A stretch of 53,223 bases of DNA from Devosia geojensis (lineage in GTDB: Bacteria; Pseudomonadota; Alphaproteobacteria; Rhizobiales; Devosiaceae), in contig NZ_JZEX01000060.1 in NCBI RefSeq assembly GCF_000969415.1, positions 1 through 53,223 of the forward strand. The letters are read 5' to 3'. The number at the start of each line of letters is the position of its first letter. Positions within the stretch are counted from its first letter, which is position 1. The position numbers were made by a program, and so were the translations under genes. This document shows, one piece after another, positions 1 through 6,403 of this stretch. The notes under the pieces are model-generated. The model did not search any database. It had not been told where the DNA came from and saw only the letters and a list, made by a program, of their open reading frames with translations.

Positions 1-66
1 CTCAAGGGGGAGGGGAGCAGTGCCCAACCCATTGATCCGGCGCAGAAATAAAAACTTATCCCCGCA
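1..66 (+). repeat. Dispersed intergenic repeat, left copy
   Basis: This stretch is nearly identical to the reverse complement of 53142-53209. The shared core contains CAGTGCCCAACCCATTGATC and, about 25 bases on, ACTTATCCCCGCA. Beyond the core the two copies drift apart but keep short similar blocks such as CCCATACTC. A fragment of the same motif (AACTTATCCCCGC) lies on the minus strand at 51159-51171. It is not coding: the short ORFs that start inside both copies share only their first seven or so residues and then diverge. The function is unknown; a small non-autonomous repeat family is the simplest reading. Confidence 0.75.
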
Positions 67-391
67 GCTTGAGAGTATCCCATACTCCTTCTCACCGCCG
101 CACCCTTGGGCGAGGATGCATACGAGCTTCCGGTGTGGTGGATCCGGGTCGCATGGGGGTCGCTCCAGGCGAGGTCCAAACCGTCACCCGACCGGATGCC
201 TGCCGGCATCGTACCGGTGAAAGCCGGAAGGGAGGCTTCCCTGGCGGACAAGCGGGCGGATTAAGCCAAAAATCCCGGATGTATGCGGCGAGGCCTGCCT
301 CGCTATTTAATCTGCATGAGGCAATCCTCGCCGCATGCCGCTCTACCCATCGAACCCCGGGGCCTGAACCCGCCGGGCGCTTCTGCACGCC
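67..391. other. Non-coding stretch downstream of gcrA
   Basis: I see no convincing gene here. ORFs that cross it are arginine- and proline-rich shadows without a ribosome binding site. There is a perfect 6-bp hairpin with a four-base loop at 288-303 (GCGAGG/CCTCGC) followed by an AT-rich run. A second hairpin-prone block lies near 226-240 (GGGAGGCTTCCC). The first ~150 bases resemble, loosely, the region next to the other repeat copy at the right end of the window. Confidence 0.5.
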
Positions 392-419
392 CAAACGAAA
401 AGGGAGGCCATCGCCTCCC
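392..419 (-). terminator. Rho-independent terminator of gcrA
   Basis: A perfect 7-bp stem GGGAGGC/GCCTCCC with a four-base loop lies 28 bases past the gcrA stop. Read on the minus strand it is followed by TTTTCGTTTG. Position and T-tract orientation fit termination of gcrA. Confidence 0.7.
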
Positions 420-446
420 CTCTCGATACCGTCGATCGCGAAGCGC

Positions 447-989
447 TCAGCGCTTCTTCTTGTCCAACTGGTGGTAGGCCCGACGCGCATGAAACTCGCA
501 ATACGGAATCCCTTCGCCGGAAGCCTGGCCGCAGAAATAGAAGTCCTTGGTCAGCGGGTCGCCGATCGGCCACTTGCAGGTATGCTCGTTGAGCTGCAGC
601 AGCGAGAGGCGCTTGTCCTCGGGGATAAAGAGCTCCTGCACCTGCGGGGCGACGTAGACCTCAGCCTCCATCTCGGGGCTGACGGCGAGCGCCGTGGCGC
701 CGATCGTCTGGGTGCGCATGACGCTGGCGCGCGGCTTGCCCATGCCGATGCCGGCGCTCATCCCGCCCGAAGGCGAGGCGACGCGGCGGGGGGCCGTGCG
801 CTGCGGGGCGCGGGCGCGCGGGGCCGTGTTGGTCGGCTTGGCGCGGGCCGAGAGCTTCAGCCGGTGCACCTTGCCGATCACGGCGTTGCGCGTCACCCCG
901 TCGCCGAGCTCGGCGGCGATCTGGCTGGCGCTCAGCCCTTCCATCCAAAGCTTCTTGAGCAGTTCGACGCGTTCGTCGGTCCAGCCCAT
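447..989 (-). CDS. gcrA: GcrA cell cycle regulator
   Basis: A 180-residue member of the GcrA family, the alphaproteobacterial transcription factor that acts with sigma-70 at promoters whose GANTC sites are methylated by CcrM. The N-terminal DNA-binding part starts MGWTDERVELLKKLW and continues with the helix-turn-helix SASQIAAELG and RNAVIGKVHRLKL. An Ala/Pro/Arg-rich linker follows at about 60-110. The C-terminal domain has the family's conserved CKWPIGDP block and cysteines in FYFCG and IPYCEFHARRAYH. The start at 989 is chosen because family members begin at this MGWT; the frame stays open upstream but that part is not family-like. The start has GGAGCG upstream. The divergent gene is argD, a neighbourhood I recall as common in this group. 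Five GANTC sites lie in the shared intergenic region. Confidence 0.95.
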   Translation of the reverse strand: MGWTDERVELLKKLWMEGLSASQIAAELGDGVTRNAVIGKVHRLKLSARAKPTNTAPRARAPQRTAPRRVASPSGGMSAGIGMGKPRASVMRTQTIGATALAVSPEMEAEVYVAPQVQELFIPEDKRLSLLQLNEHTCKWPIGDPLTKDFYFCGQASGEGIPYCEFHARRAYHQLDKKKR

Positions 990-1240
990 GATCTGCGCTC
1001 CTGCAACCATCTTCAAACAGAATCCCTCATCGAGCTGCCAGAACGGAACGGCAGCCGGCATCGCTATACTTCGTATGTCGCAAGGGTCCGCCACACGAGA
1101 TATCGTGTCCCCACGCGATGGATAGTACGCCAGCGGCGGAATCGGGATCAAGAGTCGGGCGAGACTTTCCCCGGAAAAACCCATGGTTAAGATCGGGTTA
1201 AGAAAGGCAGAGTCAAATCAGGCACTTGACCGCTCCTGCA

Positions 1241-1269
1241 TTGACTTGCCGGCCCGATTTGCCCTATTT
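1241..1269 (+). promoter_or_regulatory. Possible sigma-70 promoter for argD
   Basis: TTGACT at 1241-1246 and CTATTT at 1264-1269 are separated by 17 bases. Transcription would start near 1276, just at the hairpin of the argD leader. This is inferred from sequence only. Confidence 0.4.
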
Positions 1270-1278
1270 CAAGGGCCT

Positions 1279-1316
1279 CGCGCGCCGCCAAAAGGCAGCG
1301 CGTTTTTGATTTTTTA
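1279..1316 (+). terminator. Terminator-like hairpin in the argD leader
   Basis: CGCGC (1279-1283) can pair with GCGCG (1298-1302), with an inner GCC/GGC pair around an AAAA loop. TTTTTGATTTTTT follows directly. It looks like an intrinsic terminator but sits 68 bases upstream of argD on the same strand. It could be an attenuator or the end of a short upstream RNA. Confidence 0.5.
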
Positions 1317-1383
1317 GGGGCTCATGTGCATTCCGTTCCGCTCCTGAGTCATTCCTGCAACACTTGACCTATCGGTGAACTCC

Positions 1384-2583
1384 ATGTCTGCGCTTTACGG
1401 CACGTATGCCCGGTCCGATCTCGCTTTCGAGCGGGGCGAGGGCGTGCGACTGTTCTCGCAGGACGGCGCCGAATATCTGGATTTCCACTCGGGCGTCGCC
1501 GTCAACGCGCTGGGGCACGGCGACCCGCACCTGGTCGCGACGCTGAAGTCGGCGGCCGAGAAGGTCTGGCACACGGCCAACACCTTCACCATTCCCGAGC
1601 AGGAGCGGCTGGCCCAGCGGCTCACCGATGCCACTTTCGCCGATGCGGTGTTCTTCACCAATTCGGGCACCGAAGCGATCGAATGCGCCATCAAGACGGC
1701 CCGGCGCTATTTCTGGGACAAGGGCGAGGCGGACCGCTACGAGATCATCGCCTTCACCGGCTCGTTCCACGGGCGCACGCTCGGGGCGATCGCCGCCGGC
1801 GGCAACCCCAGCTATCTCGAGGGCTTCGGCCCGCCGGCGCCCGGCTTCAAGCATGCAACGCCCAACGACCTTGATTCCGTCAAGGCGCTGATCGGCCCGC
1901 AGACCTGCGCCATCCTCATCGAGCCGGTGCAGGGCGAGGGCGGCGTCACCGCCATGACCACGGACTTCATGCAGGGCCTGCGCAGGCTCTGCGACGAGAA
2001 CGGCCTGCTCCTCATCCTCGACGAGATCCAGTGCGGGTTCGGGCGGACGGGGCGGTTCTTCGCGCACGAATGGGCCGGCGTCACGCCGGACATCGTCGCC
2101 GTCGCCAAGGCTATCGGGGGCGGGTTCCCGCTCGGGGCATGCTTGGCGAGGGGCGAGATCGCCAAGGCCATGGTGCCGGGTACCCACGGCTCGACCTATG
2201 GCGGCAACCCGCTCGCCTGCACGGTCGGCAACGCGGTCCTCGACCGCATCCTGGCGCCCGGCTTCCTCGATCACGCCAACAGCATGGGCCAGCGGCTGGC
2301 CTGGCACCTGCAGCAGCTCGCCCAGCGCTTCCCGCAGTTCGTCGTCGAGATGCGCGGCAAGGGGCTGCTGGCCGGCATCAAGATCACGCCGCCGGTCAAG
2401 GATTTCGTCACGCGCCTGCGCGACGATCACAAGCTCCTGACGATCGCGGCGGGCGACAACGTGCTGCGCCTGCTGCCGCCGCTGATCGTCACCGAGGCCG
2501 ACCTCGAGGACGCCATGGCGCGCATTTCCGCCGCCTTCACCGCCATCGAGGCCGAGACGGCGACCGCCCCGGCGGTCGACTGA
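1384..2583 (+). CDS. argD: Acetylornithine aminotransferase
   Basis: A 399-residue class III, PLP-dependent aminotransferase that converts N-acetylglutamate semialdehyde to N-acetylornithine in arginine synthesis (cytoplasm). The family's blocks are all present: FERGEG and DFHSGVAVNALGH near the N-terminus, TNSGTEAIECAIK for cofactor phosphate binding, SFHGRTLGA, LDEIQCGFGRTG with the PLP-binding aspartate, VAVAKAIGGGFPLGA with the Schiff-base lysine, and HGSTYGGNPLAC. An in-frame GTG nine bases upstream (1375) is an alternative start; ATG at 1384 gives the usual N-terminus, and neither has a strong Shine-Dalgarno. It is followed by argF and hslO on the same strand. Confidence 0.93.
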   Translation: MSALYGTYARSDLAFERGEGVRLFSQDGAEYLDFHSGVAVNALGHGDPHLVATLKSAAEKVWHTANTFTIPEQERLAQRLTDATFADAVFFTNSGTEAIECAIKTARRYFWDKGEADRYEIIAFTGSFHGRTLGAIAAGGNPSYLEGFGPPAPGFKHATPNDLDSVKALIGPQTCAILIEPVQGEGGVTAMTTDFMQGLRRLCDENGLLLILDEIQCGFGRTGRFFAHEWAGVTPDIVAVAKAIGGGFPLGACLARGEIAKAMVPGTHGSTYGGNPLACTVGNAVLDRILAPGFLDHANSMGQRLAWHLQQLAQRFPQFVVEMRGKGLLAGIKITPPVKDFVTRLRDDHKLLTIAAGDNVLRLLPPLIVTEADLEDAMARISAAFTAIEAETATAPAVD

Positions 2584-2711
2584 GAGCCATGCTGACCTTT
2601 TATCACTTCGGGCGTCGCCGACGCGGTTTGTTTCCTCCGCCCATCGGGCTGGATTGATCAACTGCGGCTGCGGCCGCCCGTTTTACCAAGCGTCAAAAAG
2701 GAACCCGGCCT

Positions 2712-3644
2712 ATGAATTCGACCGGCAATCCACGGCATTTTCTCTCCATCGACGATTTCACCTATGCCGATCTGCGCGGCATGCTCAACCAGGCGGTAGC
2801 GCTCAAGCAGCGCCTCAAGGAGGGCGACCGGCCACAGCTCCTCAAGGACAAGGTGCTGGCCATGATCTTCGAGCGCCAATCCACCCGCACCCGCGTTTCC
2901 TTCGATGTCGGCATGCGCCAGCTCGGCGGCGAAACCATCATGCTGTCCGGCCAGGAAATGCAGCTCTCGCGTGAGGAAACCCTGGGCGATACCGCCCGCG
3001 TCCTCAGCCGATACGTCGATGCGATCATGATCCGCATCCTCAGCCACGCCGACCTGCTCGAATTGGCCGAGGCGGCGACGGTTCCGGTGATCAACGGCCT
3101 TACCCGCCGTGCCCATCCTTGCCAGATCATGGCTGACTTGATGACGTTTGAAGAGCATCGCGGCAACATCAAGGGGGCCAAAGTAGCCTGGGTCGGCGAC
3201 AGCAACAACGTGCTGCATTCCTGGGTGAATGCGGCGGAGCTCTTCGAGTGCCACCTAAGCGTCGCCACCCCGGAGGAATACAGTCCTGAAAAGGATTTGA
3301 TGGACGATATCCGGCGGGCCGGCGAGTATGTCAAGCTGATCGAGGATCCGCGCGAGGCGGTCGAGGGCGCCGACCTCGTCATCACCGACACCTGGGTGTC
3401 GATGGGCGACGTCGATGTCGCCGAACGTCGCCGGGTCTTGAAACCCTACCAGGTCAATACCAATTTGATGGCCTTGGCTGACAAGAACGCCTTGTTCATG
3501 CATGACCTGCCCGCTCATCGCGGAGATGAGGTGACCGACGAAGTGATCGACGGTCCCCAATCGGTCGTGTGGGACGAGGCCGAAAATCGCCTGCACGCCC
3601 AGAAAGCCATTTTATGTTGGGCCTTCGGGGTCGAAACGAACTGA
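2712..3644 (+). CDS. argF: Ornithine carbamoyltransferase
   Basis: A 310-residue aspartate/ornithine carbamoyltransferase that joins carbamoyl phosphate to ornithine to give citrulline. The carbamoyl-phosphate loop is intact ([15 protein letters not shown], about 53-67), as are HPCQIM at about 135-140 and the ornithine-specific DTWVSMGD. One key place is unusual: the ornithine-side motif that is normally HCLP reads HDLP (H264, D265), followed by a normal AHRGDEV. The C-terminus [12 protein letters not shown] is family-like. AGGA stands ahead of the ATG. It lies 128 bases after argD and 118 before hslO, an order I know from related bacteria. See the finding on the Cys-to-Asp change. Confidence 0.93.
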   Translation: MNSTGNPRHFLSIDDFTYADLRGMLNQAVALKQRLKEGDRPQLLKDKVLAMIFERQSTRTRVSFDVGMRQLGGETIMLSGQEMQLSREETLGDTARVLSRYVDAIMIRILSHADLLELAEAATVPVINGLTRRAHPCQIMADLMTFEEHRGNIKGAKVAWVGDSNNVLHSWVNAAELFECHLSVATPEEYSPEKDLMDDIRRAGEYVKLIEDPREAVEGADLVITDTWVSMGDVDVAERRRVLKPYQVNTNLMALADKNALFMHDLPAHRGDEVTDEVIDGPQSVVWDEAENRLHAQKAILCWAFGVETN

Positions 3645-3663
3645 CTGCATCCTGCAGAATCTT

Positions 3664-3703
3664 CCGGCGGCGCCATCCTTGACGAAGTGGGCGGCGCCGG
3701 TTT
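3664..3703 (+). terminator. Possible terminator after argF
   Basis: CCGGCGGCGCC (3664-3674) can fold on GGCGGCGCCGG (3690-3700), giving a GC-rich stem with a bulge and a long loop, followed by TTTGCTGCTT. The T-tract is weak. Confidence 0.4.
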
Positions 3704-3762
3704 GCTGCTTGCTCGGGTGGCGGGTTAGCCCTGCAAAGCGTAGCCTGAGGTAAAGGCAGACG

Positions 3763-4782
3763 ATGACCACGGGAACAACTATGACTGAGAATCTGCTCTC
3801 CACCCTGGGCCTCGACCGACCCGAAACGGGCGACGACGCCGTGGTGCCGTTCACCCTCGAGAATCTCGACACGCGCGGCCGCTCGGTGCGTTTGGGCCAG
3901 GCACTCGACACGATCCTCAAGCGCCACGACTATCCGGCACCAGTCGCGCGGCTCCTTGGGGAGGCGATCGCGCTCGCCGCGCTCATCGGCTCTTCGCTGA
4001 AGTTCGATGGCCGTTTCATCCTGCAGACCCAGACCGATGGTCCGGTCAACCTCATCGTCGTCGATTTCGACGCCCCGGACGGCGTGCGCGCCTATGCGCG
4101 GTTCGACGAGGCCGAACTCGAGGCAGCGCTCGCGGGCGGACGCAACCAGCCCGGCGCGCTCCTGGGAAGCGGACACATGGCCATGACCATCGATCAGGGC
4201 GAGCACATGGAGCGCTACCAGGGCATCGTCGCGCTCGACGGCAATTCCCTCGAGGAGGTGGCGCACACCTATTTCATGCAGTCCGAGCAGATCCCGACCC
4301 AGGTGCGCCTGGCGGTGGCCGAGCTCAGCCGCAAGGGCGACCCGGTGCCCCACTGGCGCGCGGGAGGCGTCCTGATCCAGCACCTACCCGAGCATGGCAT
4401 GGCGGTGATGCCGGACCTGCCGGGCGACGGCAACTTCGACAACCCGCACACGGCCGATCCCGATTTCGTCGAGCCGGACAGCTGGACGCGGGCGCGCACC
4501 CTGCTCTCGACCATCGAGGATGCCGAGCTCGCCGACCCCGCCGTCTCGCCCGAGCAGCTCCTCTACCGGCTCTATCACGAGACGGGGGTGCGGGTCTTCG
4601 AGCCGACGCCGATCGAGGAGCGCTGCACCTGCTCGCTCGAACGCATAGAAGACATGCTGCGCAACAGCTTCTCGAGCGAGGAGCGGGCCGAGATGGCCGT
4701 CGATGGCGAAATCGAGGTGGTGTGCGAGTTCTGCTCGAGCGCTTACCACTTCAATCCGCACCAGTTCGAAACCAGCAATTGA
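3763..4782 (+). CDS. hslO: Hsp33 family redox-regulated molecular chaperone
   Basis: A 339-residue Hsp33, a cytoplasmic holdase that binds zinc when reduced and becomes active when its cysteines oxidise. The N-terminal substrate-binding domain carries GRSVRLGQALDTIL, FDGRFILQTQTDGPVNLIVVDF and the AYFMQSEQ-like block (HTYFMQSEQIPTQVRL). The C-terminal redox switch has the CTCS pair and the CEFC pair about 30 residues apart. The start at 3763 is preceded by GAGGTAAAGG; an ATG at 3781 is a less likely alternative. The gene closes the argD-argF-hslO run and has its own terminator. Confidence 0.95.
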   Translation: MTTGTTMTENLLSTLGLDRPETGDDAVVPFTLENLDTRGRSVRLGQALDTILKRHDYPAPVARLLGEAIALAALIGSSLKFDGRFILQTQTDGPVNLIVVDFDAPDGVRAYARFDEAELEAALAGGRNQPGALLGSGHMAMTIDQGEHMERYQGIVALDGNSLEEVAHTYFMQSEQIPTQVRLAVAELSRKGDPVPHWRAGGVLIQHLPEHGMAVMPDLPGDGNFDNPHTADPDFVEPDSWTRARTLLSTIEDAELADPAVSPEQLLYRLYHETGVRVFEPTPIEERCTCSLERIEDMLRNSFSSEERAEMAVDGEIEVVCEFCSSAYHFNPHQFETSN

Positions 4783-4786
4783 GGAA

Positions 4787-4809
4787 GGGCGGCCCGGAGC
4801 CGCCCTTTT
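4787..4809 (+). terminator. Rho-independent terminator of hslO
   Basis: A perfect stem GGGCGGC/GCCGCCC with loop CCGGA begins four bases past the hslO stop and is followed by TTTTCTTT. Confidence 0.85.
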
Positions 4810-4863
4810 CTTTGCAAGTGGCGAGTGCGCAAACGTTTTCTCTGACGCGCCCTCTCATCCGGA

Positions 4864-4893
4864 TTTGCACAACGTGTCAAACACTTGCGCAAA
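4864..4893. promoter_or_regulatory. Imperfect palindrome upstream of luxR (candidate operator)
   Basis: TTTGCACAA (4864-4872) faces TTGCGCAAA (4885-4893), and inside them GTGT faces ACAC around a short CAA centre. Related GCGCAAA and TTCGCATAACGCAT words flank it on both sides. A possible promoter overlaps: TTGCGC at 4885-4890, 17 bases, CACAAT at 4908-4913. Size and symmetry fit a dimeric regulator site controlling the quorum-sensing genes, possibly the LuxR itself. Confidence 0.4.
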
Positions 4894-4947
4894 TTCGCAT
4901 AACGCATCACAATAGTTCCTCATTCAGCCGGGCAAGAGGCGGGCCAG

Positions 4948-5670
4948 TTGAATTCGGACTTGATGTCGACGATCGATGCTATCCAGCGTCAGACGTCCGG
5001 AGAGGATATCCTGGATATCTTCTTCGGTGCGATCGGCGGCTATGGCTTCGAGCGATTCATCATTTCGGGACTGCCTGATCGCGGGCAGGACGTACGGCCG
5101 TTCGTGCTGCTCTCGGGCTGGCCCGACGAATGGTACGAGCGCTACACCAGCTTCGGCTATGTGCACCTCGATCCGGTCGCCCGCTTCTGCTTCTCGACCA
5201 CCCTGCCCTTCGAATGGTCGGCAGCCACCTACGACCCGAGTTCCGACCTGCCTGCGCGCCGGGTCATGGAAGAGGCCCGGGACTTCGGCATGAACGACGG
5301 CTTCTCCATCCCCGTCCATATGGAAGGCGGCATGCAGGGGATCGTGTCGCTCGTCGGCAGCGCCCATGCGCTCGACGAGCATTCGCGGCTCGAGCTGCAC
5401 ATGCTGGCCCTCTACGCCCATGGGCGGCTGCGCTACCTCAACACCGCGGGCGACGAGCATCCGCGCAAGCGCCGGGCGATCACCAGGCGCGAGGCCGAGG
5501 TGCTCAAATGGGCCGCCAACGGCAAGACGGCCGGCGAGATCGCCGTGATCACCGGGCTTTCCGAGCGCACCGTCAACCAGCACTGCGTCAACGCCCAGGC
5601 CAAGCTCGGCACCAAGAACCGCACGCACACCGTCGTCGAAGCCATTCGGCACAAACTCATCACATTGTAA
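4948..5670 (+). CDS. LuxR family quorum-sensing regulator (AHL receptor)
   Basis: A 240-residue transcription factor with an autoinducer-binding domain at about 10-165 and a GerE-type helix-turn-helix at about 175-235. Ligand-pocket positions typical of LuxR/TraR can be read in order: GW near 57, then EWYERY, HLDP, and PFEW about fifteen residues later. The C-terminal domain reads ITRREAEVLKWAANGKTAGE then SERTVNQHCVNAQAKLG, keeping the conserved Glu, Leu and Gly. The TTG start at 4948 has AAGAGG eight bases upstream; ATG at 4963 is an alternative that lacks a clear Shine-Dalgarno. The synthase gene lies 68 bases downstream, so receptor and signal are probably cognate. Confidence 0.92.
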   Translation: MNSDLMSTIDAIQRQTSGEDILDIFFGAIGGYGFERFIISGLPDRGQDVRPFVLLSGWPDEWYERYTSFGYVHLDPVARFCFSTTLPFEWSAATYDPSSDLPARRVMEEARDFGMNDGFSIPVHMEGGMQGIVSLVGSAHALDEHSRLELHMLALYAHGRLRYLNTAGDEHPRKRRAITRREAEVLKWAANGKTAGEIAVITGLSERTVNQHCVNAQAKLGTKNRTHTVVEAIRHKLITL

Positions 5671-5738
5671 TTTATGCCAATACCGCGAGACGGCTGGAAC
5701 GTGCCTAATACAGCACGGACCAGTTGGGGGTCGGCCTT

Positions 5739-6392
5739 ATGAAGGTACACCTTTTGGGCGCTCACAACCGCGCTCGCTATGGAGATTTACTCGAAGCGAA
5801 TTACAAGTTACGGCATCGAATCTTCGTCGACCTGCAAGGTTGGGAGGCGATCCGCCGTCCGGATGGGCGTGATGTGGACGCTTTCGACGGACCCGATGCC
5901 ACGCATATCCTGGTGACGGATGGCGACGAGCTGGTCGGAGGCTCCCGCTTCAACTGTCACGATGGACCGACCTTGCTGCAGGCGGTCTTTCCGGGGCTCG
6001 TCACGGAGCCACTTCCTGCGCCACCCGCGCTAGGGGCCGATTGGACGCGCTTTTATGTGCGGCCCGATCGTCGCGAGGGTAGGCGCCGAGCCCCGGAGTC
6101 TGCAGCCCTTTTCTGCGCGATGATGGAGTATGCCCTTTCGCGGGGCTACGCCTTCATCACCTTCGTGTCGACCATCTACATGGTCGAACTCGGAGTGAGC
6201 ATGGGCATGCGCATCGTCCCCCTCGGTGCGCCGGCCAATATCGATGGGAAGCCGACGCTGGCAGCGTGGATCGAGGTCTCGGAGACGGCGCTCGCCAACA
6301 TCCGGCGGGCTACGGGCATGTCGCAAATGCTCCTGCCCGTCATCGACCTCGATACACGCGCTCCGCACATCGCCGTCGCCGGCCTCTACTAG
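5739..6392 (+). CDS. Acyl-homoserine-lactone synthase (LuxI family)
   Basis: A 217-residue LuxI-type autoinducer synthase, which makes N-acyl-homoserine lactone from SAM and an acyl-ACP. Conserved LuxI positions are visible: R25 and F29 in LRHRIF, W35, an acidic DVDAFD triplet (D45, D47, D50, with Asp where Glu is usual), R70 in GGSRF, and R108 in RFYVRP. The C-terminal half is GNAT-like, with EYALSRGYAFITFVST and GMRIVPLG. ATG 5739 has TTGGGGG upstream; the in-frame TTG at 5724 is less family-like. I see no clear lux box in the 68-base gap after luxR. It is followed after 11 bases by a glycosyltransferase gene, so the two are almost surely co-transcribed. Which acyl chain it uses cannot be told. 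Confidence 0.93.
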   Translation: MKVHLLGAHNRARYGDLLEANYKLRHRIFVDLQGWEAIRRPDGRDVDAFDGPDATHILVTDGDELVGGSRFNCHDGPTLLQAVFPGLVTEPLPAPPALGADWTRFYVRPDRREGRRRAPESAALFCAMMEYALSRGYAFITFVSTIYMVELGVSMGMRIVPLGAPANIDGKPTLAAWIEVSETALANIRRATGMSQMLLPVIDLDTRAPHIAVAGLY

Positions 6393-6403
6393 GGCAAGCG
6401 GAA

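Larger units (their letters stand above)
1020..1350. promoter_or_regulatory. Cluster of five GANTC (CcrM) sites between gcrA and argD
   Basis: GANTC sites occur at 1020-1024, 1139-1143, 1152-1156, 1210-1214 and 1346-1350. With roughly 65% GC, about one would be expected by chance in 330 bases. The pair at 1139 and 1152 sits 13 bp apart. GcrA is known to act at promoters carrying methylated GANTC, so autoregulation or cell-cycle control of gcrA is a reasonable inference. Confidence 0.45.

Noticed and set aside
69..1190. 373-codon open frame on the plus strand across gcrA
   Set aside because: It is antisense to gcrA, is His/Arg/Gly-rich without any family motif, and the minus-strand frame contains unmistakable GcrA motifs.
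5671..5738. lux box between luxR and luxI
   Set aside because: I looked for a ~20-bp dyad of the lux-box type and found none in the 68-base gap.
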